Origin: Prosopocoilus inquinatus
Taxonomy: Eukaryota; Arthropoda; Insecta; Coleoptera; Lucanidae
Direction: 5' to 3'
Length of the DNA: 64,000 nucleotides
Assembly (NCBI GenBank): GCA_036172665.1
Contig: CM069879.1
Span: forward strand, 22,421,924 to 22,485,923
Both the position numbers and the translations under genes were made by a program. The notes under the pieces were generated by a model. That model saw only the letters and a program-made list of their open reading frames with translations. It was not told the origin of the DNA and did not search any database. The stretch's first letter is position 1. Every line of letters starts with the position of its first letter. Below are positions 44,892 through 58,600 of this stretch, piece by piece.

Positions 44892-44904
44892 TTTATTATT
44901 TCTA

Positions 44905-45801
44905 ACGAGCGTTAATTTACTACATACCTAATTATTGAGTTTCTTTTTTCTAATATTTGTGAGCTTGCGATAGTGTGTTTTCCGTTATAAAAAATTTCCT
45001 TACACACTGTAACGTTGTTGTTATGGAAAATTATTCCGTATAAATAATTTCCGAACGCTATTTTTTAAAATAAGGGAGCCAATCAGGAAATAATCCTTAC
45101 GGAATTTGTAGGCGTGCACAGCCGATTTTAGTCGACGTAGTTGCTGAACATTTTTAGGTTATAGCAAACAAGCTTGTAAAATTTTATAAAATAAATTTAT
45201 TTACGTCATGGATAAATAAAATATAATTAATAATAATATTATTGTAAAAGATGCAAAATTATTCAGATTTTCAATACTGACCAACTCACAACATCAAATT
45301 AGACGAGCTATCTGTCCATCTGTCATGCTGACAATTCTTACTCCAACGGTCACTTCTATGGTCACTTCCTAACCAAGACACGTTTATAATGTAATGTATT
45401 TTTGACGATAACCGCAAACGAATTTTTCATAATATTGCATTACATTATATTATAAGCAAAAATGGCCGTATAACGTAACGGAAAAGGGTTGCCGCAAACT
45501 CACTATTATCTCGTTAAAAAATTAAATTGTTTATTGTCATTAGTTCGCAGTTGTTTTCGTCGATTCGAAATTCCCGCTAAGAAGTAAGAAGAAGAAGAAG
45601 ATGTAGTTACGTGCGCGTTTGCCACTTGGCATTACGTCAATGTACAAAAGTTGCGATACAATCTGGAAGCCATTGTTCTAAATTTGCCTATTTGTGTGTA
45701 AATTATTATTTTATAGTAACGTGTAGTGTAGCATCGTAGGCATTAAATACAAGTGTGATTACTATTTAAGCGGACATTTCAGCGTATATTTCCCGATAAG
45801 A
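44905..45801. other. Rab1 5' flank
   Basis: No exon other than the Rab1 leader. It holds a short inverted pair (TCCGTATAAATAATTTCCG region) and a GAA run near 45590. The promoter is expected in the last 250 bases. Confidence 0.4.
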
Positions 45802-48800
45802 ATGAATCCAGAATAGTGAGTATTGATTTATTTACCATTCGATTAGCAACATTCACTGACAATGGGATTTTCATCTTTTTATTACGCAGTTATCGCATTT
45901 TACAAATTTTCCTTCATTTAAGGACGTTCTTCCCGGAAATAAATCAGGCGAATACGATTTACGCTCGTACGTTTTCATAGCATTCCACCCACAATTATTT
46001 TTTTTTATTACACCAGGGTGTCAACGTCATGACTCAACGAACGTGATACACGCTAACAGTTTTGATATTTTAGGCCCCTTGAGACAAGGGAGCAGTTACG
46101 TACCATCCCTCTTTCAATGGGACGTGTTTTCCATGTAAATCATTATCAGTCAGCGTTGCACCCGGAATATATTGCTTAAAAACACCCAATCGGGTAAGTT
46201 TCAGAATGTCAACCAGTTTTCACCATAATTTAGTCACCTTGCAATTTAGGGAACTGTTAAAATGCTCCTGCAGGAAAGTTCATTCGTTCCTGATTACAAA
46301 TTAAAACAAATAAATAAACCTGACAGTAAACGTGTAGCTCTTTGAACTGCAATAACTCAAAACTCTTACTTTAGCTTTTTCAATTTACTGATCTAGAGCA
46401 GGGTATTGAACCCCCATTATGTTAAAAATAGTGTTAAATAAACAACTGCGACAGTAGCAATTATATGTCGGGCATCTGTCTGTCTCAATGAAGTTTGGAT
46501 TTTACAAAACAATCAAGAAGTGTGAGATTTGTGTTTTCGGGAATCCCTACTCTATAAAGCATTCTCATCTTTCCGATTGTTACACGAGATTAAACAAGTT
46601 GTAAATATTCTGCTTAAAAAAGAGATATTTGGAGAAACACTGATTGTTGAGTTCTCAAGTGCATGATGTTCACTTTTGAGACTTTTCAATAACAAAAAGA
46701 GAAATGTAATCTGAGAAAATGATACTGAACGATTAACATTCCATCATTCTTTCATGTGATTCATCATTCTAACAGTGAATCGTTTAAAAACACTCACTAG
46801 AATGAGTTATAGAATTTCGTTATTCAGTCTGTCTTTGCCATTTTCTTTTTCCAGTTGGAGATTTTAATATTTTGGCTATTTTTGGCACATTCAAAAAAGT
46901 TATTGAATGTTGTTACGTTATTCAGTCTGTCTTTGTTTTTCTTTTCCTCTTGGAGGTTTTAATATTTCAGCTAATTTTTGGCACATTCAAATATAATCCA
47001 AGTTAAACTATTACATGACAGTTAATGATGAGTTACTGTATATTGTAAGTAGAAGGTTTTTTTAATCTCAAACCGGACAGAAAAATGAAGGGAAACACAC
47101 TCAACGTTTCGCTATAGATTTATAGCTTCAATTATGTATATTGTAGTACACAAAACATGTTGATAATTAATAGTTTCGCTTGCATAAAAAAATATTTTAA
47201 TTGAAATAATCATATAACTCTCTCAGGTGGTGTATTACTGGCATCTCTTAAGACATACAGATCTTTTATAAAAATGATATAATTTGAGCACACTACAGGG
47301 GATTATAAATAATTAAAGAAGGGATAGATGCTAACAGTGCTCACTGTTCAATTCAGGAAAAAAAAGCATGCACGTCATACATGGAACTCGTCTGTACACT
47401 ATTATTAATTTCGTATTTGAACTTGACTTATGCCCATTTCTGAAACGATAAATAACTTTACGTAAAGACAAATTTTTATTGACAGATAATTTTATGAAAA
47501 GTATAAACTGTTTCCCTTGCTACGTGTACACTATATCCATAGATAAAGTTTTGAGAAATTATTTTTAGAATTATGGTGAGTTTATCTCTACATAAAGTTA
47601 TGTATCCTTTCAGAAACTGGTCATCTATGATGTATTTCCGATACAAAAAATTCGCATAGTTCTGATTAATGTAGTACAATTATTTGAAACAAATGAGTTC
47701 CGTATATGACGTGCATGTATTCTTTCCTGAACGGAACTGTATGTGACAGGTTTCATTCAAAATTGAAACGTTTTTTTTTACATAAACAGCCCATGTCAAA
47801 AAGCTTTCTTATTGGGAAATTAAAATATAATACAAAAGTTAGTGAAATTAATGGTAGAATTGGAAATTGATTTAACATTTCATTTTGCGCAATGACATTA
47901 GATAAAGTTGGCATATAAGGCATAGACCGGCTAATATGGAATACCAGATATTTTGGAAATAAGAGCAACATCTGTTGCTGCAGAATATTATCCAGAGCAC
48001 GCCCTTTTTCAGTTCCTGATCGAGCCCCTGGTATTAACATGAGTTTCGGTATTGTAGGTCACTACTACAGAGGTTTTCAGCCAGTAAGATTACACAACTT
48101 TACAGTACATGAGTTTGTGAATTTATTGTTTTGGAAGTTATCGCGCGGTACCAGAAAAAAGTATTTTTTGGTGGAATTTTTTTAAATGAAAGTGTTTTTT
48201 TTTGCACTAAGTAAATTATTTATAGTGTAAGTTAGTACAACGTTTGATATTTCACCTTATTAATTTAAAGTGTTGCATATTTTTCCTTATTTCATATTAT
48301 ATTCAGAATTAAGACGGCTCAAAGAATGGGAATTCCATATAAGCCCACTTTATTCTAATTTTAGTGTTTATTTTATTAATTATATTAATGGTTTTAAATT
48401 TCTTAAATTTTGTGTTAATGTTAGCGACTTTTTTTAACTTTTGTACACTGAAGTTCAATGTTGTTTTCTGGAAAAAGCGACCAGTGGAGCCTGAAAAAGT
48501 TTGTCGCACTTTTAACAAATAAAATCTTGAAGCCGTTAATTCCTTTAGTGTAGGCAACCGTCCAGGCGTATGAGATCATTGGTTTGCTTATATTACAGTT
48601 TTTTGAAAAGTCTAACTCTTTACAAAATTAAAAAATTATTTAATAATTTTATGCTTTGATGTAAGGCCGGTGTGACACGATAGTAAATTTCAGTAAAAAT
48701 TATAATAATTTCTAATTAATAAATATTTAAAGTTCTGTATGCAATCTAAAATAATTTTCTCTAAAAAAATTATCATGTAAACATGCGCAGTTGATGACAT

Positions 48801-51109
48801 AGATAAGTGACATCTGTTATATTGTTAACAGATATTAACAAATGTTAAAATTATAACCTGTAACCGTATCCATATTCTTTGCTTTGATTAAACCAAGGTT
48901 AAGCAGTGTTTTAAGTGTCTTATAAAATTACAATGAATATTAGACATTTAATTTTAACTAATGCAGCAGTAATTAATATTACGGCTATACCTAAACTGTA
49001 TAGTATCAATTAGTATACTGGTTAAACATAACCTCACAATTCAGCGTGACCTTACTTATGTATTGCGCAAGTGCAAAGTAATTTTTCAAACAAATCCTAA
49101 AAAATTTATAGAAAATATTTTTTGTAAATCAATGCCAATTGTGTTTGCTTCGACATAAATATATTTTTTTAATTTTTTCGTAAAATTTTATATAAAATTT
49201 CGTGTCGTGTCATACGGGTCTTAGAGGAAATTAAAATTTTTCTATTTTCTTTTTTGAAATCGTAAGAATTGGAAAATAGTTTAAACATTAAAAAAATAGG
49301 AAGGTTATATAATGTCAGTGAATTTTAAAATTTCTTAATGAAAATTTATTCTTACCGCCTTTAGTGCAGGCAACCGTACAACTTGCTGAGTTCGTTCGTT
49401 TGCCTATAGCAATCTAATTTATTTATTTTTTGGAAAAACAAGCACATTATTAAAATCGTTTTTAGAGATTTTTTTTCCACTTGAAAATTGTATTTATTTA
49501 CTTATAAAAATGAAACCTGCTAGGAAAGGTTTTAACAGAAATAAAGTGGAGACTCCCTTAATACTGAATCTAATTCTGGTTTTATATGAAAGCATAACTG
49601 TGCACAACGCCGTGAATGATTAAAATACTCGAAGAAGAACGTTATCATCCGCAGTTTGGGTAACCTAATTTAATAGAAAAGTAGAGTCAGAGTTCCAAGG
49701 TATTTAATCAGATTACTTCTGGCTTTAAGAACCCACTTAAACATGTATTTTATTTTAATTTTACTAGTTGATCATGTTTTATAAAGATATCATGTTTTCC
49801 TTGAAAATCTAATCTGTTAACTCACTGTGAGCTATTTGATTGGTTTTTGCCTCACCGAAATGATTCATTGCAAGCAGCAAGTGTTCAGAATTTTGAGGAC
49901 CCAACAAATTAAATAAAATATAAAACTCCTTGACATACAAACTTTCAGTTTTCTTTAACTTCTGCGTTTTCCTCCATTCCATTGTTTTTTACTTCTTTGA
50001 ACGAATTTTGTGTTACTTGTCTTTACATTTGCATGAATTCCTGTCACTGTGAGGCTGGTAGCTCGTTTTATTTTTCTTTAATTGTTCATAAGTTTGTTCC
50101 TGAACTATTAAATCAGTTGCCAAATTAATTTTGGCAACTGATTTAATAGTTCGTTTTTTATACGCAAAGTTTTTGCGTATAAAAAAAATATTTTTACGAG
50201 GCTGTTGCAGTACATAAACCTTGCAAGACTGATTTTTGGACTTTGTTTCAGCGATTATTTATTTAAACTCCTACTTATTGGTGATTCTGGTGTAGGAAAA
50301 TCTTGTTTGCTTCTTAGGTTTGCGGTAAGTAAACCTGAAGAAACCATCTTCTTTTTAAGTTAATTTTTTTAAATAATTTTCTAGGATGACACCTATACTG
50401 AAAGCTACATTAGTACTATTGGGGTAGATTTTGTAAGTATTTATTTACTTACTGTAACTTTCTTTCAATTATTAATAATCAATATTATTTTTAGAAAATT
50501 CGAACGATTGATTTAGACGGGAAGACAATAAAATTACAAATTGTAAGTTGCTTCATTTTATACTAATGAGGAAATAAAATGTTTCAAGTTGGTAAAAAAA
50601 ATTGTTTAAAATTTACAGTGGGATACTGCAGGTCAGGAAAGGTTCCGAACAATAACATCGAGTTATTACAGAGGGGCACACGGTATCATCGTCGTCTATG
50701 ACTGTACAGATCAGGATTCGTTTAATAACGTCAAGCAATGGCTGGAAGAAATTGATCGTTATGCTTGTGACAACGTCAACAAATTGCTGGTAGGAAATAA
50801 AAGCGATCTGACCACAAAGAAAGTCGTCGATTACACCACTGCTAGAGTAAGTCTTGGTGGGGGGAGGGGGGATTATTGTGAAGAAGCGATTCAACAAGAC
50901 GTTTCTTATAGGAGTATGCAGATCAGCTGGGAATTCCCTTCCTGGAAACGTCTGCCAAGAACGCGTCGAACGTAGAGCAAGCTTTCATGACCATGGCGGA
51001 AGAGATAAAGAACAGGGTGGGACCACCGTCATCCGCCGTCGATCAAGCAAGCAAAGTCAAAATAGATCAAGGCCGGCCCATCGAAAGCACCAAATCCGGT
51101 TGTTGCTGA
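45802..51109 (+). CDS. Rab1: Rab1 small GTPase (202 aa, 6 exons)
   Basis: Regulates ER-to-Golgi vesicle traffic. Exons 45802-45815, 50252-50324, 50385-50432, 50495-50542, 50619-50846 and 50912-51109 join in phase to 203 codons including the stop. The first exon codes only for MNPE plus two bases, then a 4.4 kb intron. Motifs: P-loop GDSGVGKS (15-22), switch [15 protein letters not shown] (62-68), NKSD (121-124), ETSAK, and the C-terminal geranylgeranylation signal GCC. The effector region and the hypervariable tail ([17 protein letters not shown]) identify Rab1 rather than Rab8, Rab10 or Rab35. NKSD replaces the usual NKCD of Rab1. Splice sites are consensus throughout. Confidence 0.97.
48661..49222. 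mobile_element. MITE with imperfect 29-bp terminal inverted repeats
   Basis: TAAGGCCGGTGTGACACGA at the left pairs with TCGTGTCATACGGGTCTTA at the right (several mismatches). The interior is AT-rich, with TTTTATATAAAATTT words and no coding potential. Target duplication not clear. Confidence 0.6.
50102..50152 (+). repeat. Perfect 23-bp hairpin in Rab1 intron 1
   Basis: Arm 50102-50124 (GAACTATTAAATCAGTTGCC...) is exactly complementary to 50130-50152, with a 5-base loop. It lies 100 bases upstream of the exon 2 acceptor. Confidence 0.95.
50154..50186 (+). repeat. Perfect 15-bp hairpin adjoining the previous one
   Basis: TTTTTTATACGCAAA (50154-50168) pairs perfectly with 50172-50186 around a 3-base loop. 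It starts two bases after the first hairpin ends. Confidence 0.95.
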
Positions 51110-52681
51110 AATATATATTTCGTAAATCTCGAGGTTAGCATGTGAGTTAGGTAATTTAGATGCAAAAATCGTGGAGGAGTCTAAGCATAAATTGGGGCAT
51201 TTGTTTCAGATGTGGTGCAGAAGTCAAATTGAAAAAAAATTATCTTATTTTGTACCAAGTCCAATCAGGGCTCACCTATATTATTATTAATATATATATA
51301 TAGTAATCCGTCTACTCTGTGTATAATAATTTGGTTTTTTCCCTTTTTATTAAGTTTTCGATTGTTATAAAAATTTAATATAATTGTAATAAACACCAAC
51401 GATAGCCTAATTCATTTTTTCAAACTTTATTCATCTGTGCCCAGTAAATTAGACAATTTTGTATTAAAGATATTTATGTTTATCTATTTTTATTTTTATA
51501 TATATGTAGAAAAGCAACTAATTTAAAAGTTATTAAATATTTTCGGTCGTTTTCATATTTGTTAAAGTACGTGTGTAATTAATAGTAATCGGTTTTAAAT
51601 ATAGAGAGTATCGGCATTTTCTATTTTTCTTTTTTCCATTAATTTGGTGATTTGATCATTACTTAAAAATTTCGTTCTTCACGTTCGCGTTATTGCTTGT
51701 CATCAATCAGCTTTCTATTAATAGTGCCGGATAAAATGGTATTATGTGATCCAGTTCATACTTTTACAAATAATTTTAGTTGAGTGGTTGAGTTTTTAAA
51801 ATCTTCTACTTCGAGAGCGTTAAGTTGAAGCACTCTTGACTGAGTTACTTGTAAAGTGTGAAATAGTAAAATTACTTTTACTTGTATTACTTTAAGTAAG
51901 TAGTGAATGTTAGCTGCACTTTGGAAATGTATAGAAAGCGCACTTCTCTAACTTTATATGTAGTTTCAACTTGAATGGAATGTCTTATTCCACAGGTCAA
52001 CTCGAGAGAGATTAGAAAGAAGTCCGTCGTCATCAATCAAGGTGCAACTAAATTTTTTATTCATAATAATAAAAGAAGTCACAGTGTATGCATCGTTTTG
52101 TAGTTCATATTTGTATAAGATTGTAAACTTAACAAATTAAAGGTAAATATCATAATCGTCCGTTTTCTTTTATGAAATAAAATAAAATACCTCAAGTGTA
52201 GTAAATTTTATTATCTCGTATTTGTATTGTACTCGTATATAATAATGCATCATAGGTAATTTATTATCTCCTTCCCTTAATAAGAAAATACTATCCTAAG
52301 TTTACAATAAGCAGTTTAACTTTATTATTACTTTAGTCTTTATATGCTAGTTATTGAAGTGAATGTAATTAAATATAAGTAGTTAACAGAAAGAATACAA
52401 TCGCACACTTTAAAAGCTTGAAAATCAAGTCGCACTTAACAATGAAAGTTTTACTTCATACTAATCACAACAAAATTAAAAAAAAAAAACTTGGAAATTG
52501 CACAACAATATTAAATCGAAAACGAGAACGAAAAGAAGGAATGAATTTATCACGAAAATAAAATACGTTGGTCTAATGTAGAGTTTTAAATATGTTTAGA
52601 ACGAACGCTAAATAGAAAAATATCAACGTCAGCTTCCTCGAAACTTTTTTTAATTAGGGTTCCACTCGGTGTAAGGATTCG
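51110..52681. other. Rab1 3' UTR and intergenic tail-to-tail region
   Basis: Rab1 3' UTR (AT-rich, several possible polyadenylation signals) and, on the other strand, the 3' UTR of the p180/kinectin-like gene. No further exon recognised. Confidence 0.5.
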
Positions 52682-55600
52682 TTAGTTTCCATTGTTCTGT
52701 AAAATTAAAAGGAATTACAATCAAGCACAAACACGAATTAATAATTTTTTTTGCAACGACAGCTTTTTCGTTTGGCACAAATTCATGCAATGATTTTTTT
52801 TTTATATACATCAACAAATCATGCAAACCGAAATAAAAAAAAGACATATATGTATTGGAAAAATTCAGACAATACCTTTCTTTTTTTCTTTTTATTCTTT
52901 TTAACCGTAACTTCTATTACTGAAGAAGCTGGACTAGACGCTGATGAAAGAATTTGCTATGAGAGGTGAAAGGTTCAAATTGTGGTTAGTAAAAGCAATT
53001 GTATGTGCATGTTCAGCGAAATGATCAATTTCAAAACTAATCAAATGTGAAATTAAATTAACAAAAAAAGATCGACAAGATAACAGAATTCAACTGACCT
53101 CTATGCTAATTGAAGGCCCATTACTTGAATTATGATTTTGAGTCTGCAAAAAAAATTATTGACATTAGACAGGGTTCCCACTCACCGAAAAAAACCTGGA
53201 AAATAGGGAAAAGTTCGAAAATTCAGGAGAATATCAGGGAAAAGTTAGGGAATTTGCCTGTTTTACTGCAAAGTCCGTGAAAACAATTGACGAAGTGGAA
53301 ATTTGGTTTAGTATTTTATTTGTTATTTTTATGTATATTATTTGCTAAGATGAAAGATCATACTTTCCTGATTTCCAAAATAAATAATGTGTTTATGTTT
53401 GGAAGAGTCATTTGTGAAATATTTGGGGTTAGAATATCAATAAGTTAATGTTTAAAATATTAAGGCGGCCTGGAATCTTATTTTTTTATTAATTGTGTAT
53501 TCGAATTTCTATTGTTTTTTGCTAACTAAAACAATTATTTACAACTTTTGTAAGCATCTTTCCAGGCCGTCTTGTTTTTTTTTTAAACGTCATTATGCTG
53601 CGATTTTAAACTTGATTATATCACGAACGGCCCCTCTAAATGTCAACGTATTATACAGGGTGATTTGTTAGCTTCTTTACAAACTTTGCCAAATTAAAGT
53701 AAAACGTCTTATCAATTTAGGTCCGAATTGCTTTTGTTTAAAAGATATAGGGATTTTACTAAGAAATATTTAATAACCAAAATTATGTATTGTAATTCTA
53801 TAGACATGTAAATAAAGACGTAAATAAACATTACAAAACTCAAATTATGAAATTATAACATATGTTCAAAAATTAACCCTGTCAACTGAATACATGAATC
53901 GTAACGACGCACAGTGGGGCAAAAGATTTTCAAAGTTGGCATCAAATCAAGCTCCTAGAACTAATTTCTAATTTAAATATTTTCTTTTAAAAGAGCTGTA
54001 AGTATTAAAAAATGGTATAATAATTTACTAAATACTCTCAATATTATATAAAATTCAGAAATAATAATTTATATTATTAGAAAATATTAGTAAGAAAACT
54101 AAATAAATGATTTCATGTTTTGATTAAATGCCCAATTTGAAGGCCCGTCGCCCCACTATGCGACGCAACGAAGGAGATTTTCTTGTATTAGAAATAATGT
54201 TAATTTACTACATTTATAGTAAATTAACGTTATTTCTGTTGCCGCGTCTTGAATCCTTTGCACCAATTGATTGCGTCATTTATTATTTATTTATTTCAAA
54301 CAATGTTCAAAACTATTAATTTATTCTATTCTATTATTTATCCTACTGCAATGTCAGGTCAAAAAGCGATAGTAAGATGTCGCTATTTTATCTGTTCACT
54401 ATTAATTTAGTAAAAAATTAAGCACCATGACATTCTAACGACTTTTGTTTCCATAGTTTTGTTAAATCTAAATATTTTTATTTTATTTTTAAATATATTT
54501 AATGGTTATAACTTCTAAATAAATGCACCATGGAAGACAGTTAAATAACAACTTTCCAAAAAATGAGAAAACTAAAATCACTGTAACTTCTAAACAAAAG
54601 CAATTTGGACCTAAGTTGAAAGGACGTTTTTTTCATAAAATTACATCAACTTTAATTTGACAAAGTTTGTAAAAGGCTAACAAATCCCCCTGTATGTTTT
54701 TAAAATCAGGAAAATACGATATTTTATCTTAGCGAACAACATACACCGTGTTATATTAAAAAAAAAGAAAAACAAAAATCGTGCTTCTCCAATTTGCGAT
54801 GAATTTTTGTTTTTCGTGATAACTCTAGAAAAGAATAGGCATAAAATCCTACAACTTTTGCATTTAAAATTTTTCTCTTGCTCCTAAAATAATAATAAAA
54901 AACCCTGTACATTACTAAAAGTTTTTTAAATTTAAAAATAAAATGAAAAATTGTTTTAATTATTAAAAAAATATTCGAAAAAAGCTTACATTTTTTAAGA
55001 GAAAAAAAAATTCTTAGGATTTGCAGTATAGATCACACAGAAACGACTGTTTATTGACTGCAATTGAGGCTTATTTTTTTTTGAAAATATTTAATTATTA
55101 TTTTTTAAACAAATAAGTATGCTATTAAAATTAATCGTCTAATTTCTACAGGCAATTCAATAATTTTCTCCATTAATGCAGGTAAAAAAAAAATTAGTTT
55201 CTATTTGTCTATTATTTTTTTTTCTGAAATCAAGAAAAGCTGGAAAATTGTTTAAACATTTTGAAGGGAGTTGCATAATCTCGATCAGTGAATGGTGAAG
55301 GATTATACCTTGACAAAAAATTATTTTAAGTTCGTTGGTTCGTCTATACCAGTGTTGGACACAATTAAATAATATTGGCAATTAACAATTAATTAATTGT
55401 AATTGTAGACTCGCAATTAACAATTAACTGTAATTGTACAAACTTGCAATGAACAATTAATTAACGGTCATTCTACAATTCCACGCGAAGATATTCAAAC
55501 ATTTTCATCAACGTGAAAATACCATGCAATCAACATAATTTATAGTTAGAGCAGGCTGTGACATTTTTCATTAAGTTGGCAACACAGGTCGACAGTTTGA

Positions 55601-58600
55601 AACTAACAATTTTAAGTGTCAGAATTGTGACGTTTATTTTTTTAAATGATTGATAATAAACGGATTTTTCTTGTGGAGCCCTCCCTAATATTCTAAGAAA
55701 GAGTTTGAACCAGCATCCATACGAAATAAAATAACAAAATACAGACTGTATAAAGTACGAGCATAACCTCAAATATGACAATTGTCAAGTTATAAAGTCA
55801 TAAAACAGCACCAATCACAGCCTCCTCTGATTATGAATTCCATTGATCACCCGGCACTATGTAAACTGAAGATACTTTTACCTGTGAACAAATTTAAAGT
55901 AAACTTTATAAAATAAATCAAAATTCATGATTTAAACCTTTGTCCAATATTTCGAAACGTATCAATCCGATATTTAAATATGTATCGATTACCGATACTC
56001 GATACTTATCGAAATTCGATACATAATTTTCCGTATCGCCTACCTCTAATAATAATTAAAGAAAATAATTTACAGGATATTCCAGGATTGCCCCGTCCGT
56101 TACGCAAATGTTTATCTTTAATTATTCTTTCTTAATGAAAGGCAGGACAGACAGGAAAATCAAGGAAATTCCCGTCTGTTACGTAAATTATTGTCTTTAA
56201 TTATTATTACAGGTGACGGGGCATTCCTGGATTGTCCTGTCCGTTACGCAAATTATTGTCTTTAATTAAGATAGAATAAAGGCAATAATTGGCGTAACGG
56301 ACAGGACAATCCTGGATTGTCCCATCCATTATCGCTTACTGATATTTCGATACATATCATATTTAATTGCAATTAAATTTAATTGTGGCCTACAATTAAA
56401 TCAATTAATTGCAATTAAATTCAGGTACAATACAATTAACAACAACATAAATTAACAATCTAGTTGATTTAAATTAAATAGAAGCACGACACGTCTCTGC
56501 AGCACACTCTCTCGTGCGCATCGTGTCCGAGCATTGCAGTCAACCGCGACATTACTGTGAATCATGCCGTCCTAAAGAATGCATTATTTCTTTGGCTTAC
56601 CGATTGTTCACTATCGACTAGACACGCTGCGCCGGCAAATATGTTGAGGCCTGTACACAATCTATTTATAACATCGCACCGCTTCGTTGCAATAGTAAAG
56701 TGAGTGTTACACTTTTTTCTATCCGCCATGTGATAATTAGTAAAGGTAATTCAATAAATTTCTCCAGAGAAAATTAATTAAATAATTGAATTACTAATTA
56801 TTTTTCAGGAAGAAATGGAAATTTGGGTAATCACAGCCATCATTTGTCAGGGACTGTTTTAATGAAAATGAAATAGGAACCCTGTTAGAGAAAAGCTTCT
56901 TTAAGCAAGTTTACCTTTGCAGAAGTGTCTACTTGCGCTTGAAGTTCAACGTTTCTTGTTCGTTCCGCACGCAACTCCTCCGACAAGCGGTAAACTTCCT
57001 GAAATTGATTTCGCTCAGTCTTTAACATCGAAATAAAAAGTTTAAATAATTACCTCAGACAATTTTTCTACTTCTGACATAGTGTCAGCCTGGGGTTTAC
57101 TCCTACTTTTATATAAATGATATTCTTCACTTAACCTCTGCTTGGCTTCCTGTTCCGTCCTTAACTGCGTTTCTAACGCGGCAAGCTGTGTTTGAAGCTG
57201 GAAATAAAATCCGACCATCAATGGCATGCTCCAACTTAAACTAACGAGGAGTATGCACATACAGACGAGGGGATTACTCAACAGACTGCATTTAAAAAAA
57301 AATTTAATTCTGTCTATGCAGGTTATTGAGTTAATTCCCTTACCACAATAAGCAGAAAATATGTTAAAACCAGACACCACATTACACCAAAATAAAATGC
57401 CAGACAAAAAAAAAATGTTCAGGGGGTTTACTGGAAAGGTATTTGTGCAGTTTATACAGTTTCAGTTATTTTTAGGTATTGTGGTGTACTGTACCTCATC
57501 GATAATCGCAGGGAGTGACTTTTCCATGCATTCGTATGCAAACTGAACACCCTGTATTTCGGGAGTTGAAGGTTCCACTAACTGCCATTAAAGAAGACAG
57601 AAGCACAAAGTTAAAAAGTTATAATTAACATATTTTATGCGTATACTACGAATAAATATTACTTAAAATAATGAAAAATAAAAAAAAAACTGACCTGTTT
57701 AACGTGCTGTTGTTTCAGTGCCTCAATTTCTGCGTCTTTAGCTTGTATCTCCTTTCTCCAGTTGGTTTCTTCTTGTTCTACATGCGCTTCCAGCTTATTT
57801 AACATTCCTTCCTAAAACGAGCAAGGGTGTGATTCTAGATAATTAATTTAACTGGGTGAGTAGTTTACTGACCGTATCGTCGATAACAGACTTATAATTC
57901 AATATTTGAGCTTGCAGCTTAGCCACCTCTGAATTATCAGCCTGTTCCGGTGGACGAGTATTCTGAAGGCTACTGACGTGGCTTTGTATTGCTTTTTCAA
58001 CTTCTAAAATCCATTGATCCTGAGGAACACCGTCGTTTATTTTTAAATTCGGGAAGAGACGTTGGATTAAGTTTCTATAGATTTGCTGCTCTTCCTGTCT
58101 CACTTTAGCTATTGTTACCTGTTGTACACCAACAAAATTATTAATGATTTTTAAATGACAGGGGTATTTGCAAAAAGCAAAAGCAAAGTGACATGCAAGA
58201 AGCACCACTAAGAAAAAGTGGAAAGTGATGAATCAATCGCATTGACAAGTGACCATAACTGAGTTAAGACTCCTCCACGACTGATTTTTATTTAATAACT
58301 CGGTTATGATCATGTCGAAATTTACTTAAATGTATAAAATAAAAACTTACATCTAAATTAGGACTTGTCTGACTACTATTATTAGTGTTAGTTTCAGCGG
58401 CTTTTAAAGCTTCCATCACTTTCCAGTTTCTTTTGCGCAATTCCTGAACAAATGCAACAAAATAAGAAAATCACAAAACCGCGGCTACAAACAACTAAAA
58501 CAAAACTGATTTAAATAAAACAACGAAACTCCTTCATTTCAAACTATAATAGCAACAACAGTCGTTTCACAATCTTTTTCCTTACGTTATTTTTATTTTT

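Larger units (their letters stand above)
45816..50251 (+). other. Rab1 intron 1 (4.4 kb)
   Basis: Contains an exon-like window at 46075-46195, a second-type hammerhead-like remnant on the minus strand (about 47098-47135), a MITE (48661-49222), a duplicated word (CTTTAGTGYAGGCAACCGT at about 48543 and 49361), and two adjacent hairpins (50102-50186). No independent gene was recognised. Confidence 0.5.
53144..56914 (-). other. Intron 15 of the p180-like gene (3.8 kb), repeat-filled
   Basis: Holds a TIR element (53656-54692), a fragment of the ribozyme repeat (54346-54402) within it, and an AATTAA-rich element with repeated CCGTTACGCAAATT words (about 55360-56450). No exon in phase recognised. 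Confidence 0.6.

Noticed and set aside
52941..52975. CTGATGA ... GAAAGG near an exon of the p180-like gene
   Set aside because: Boxes fall in coding/intron sequence without complementary stems.
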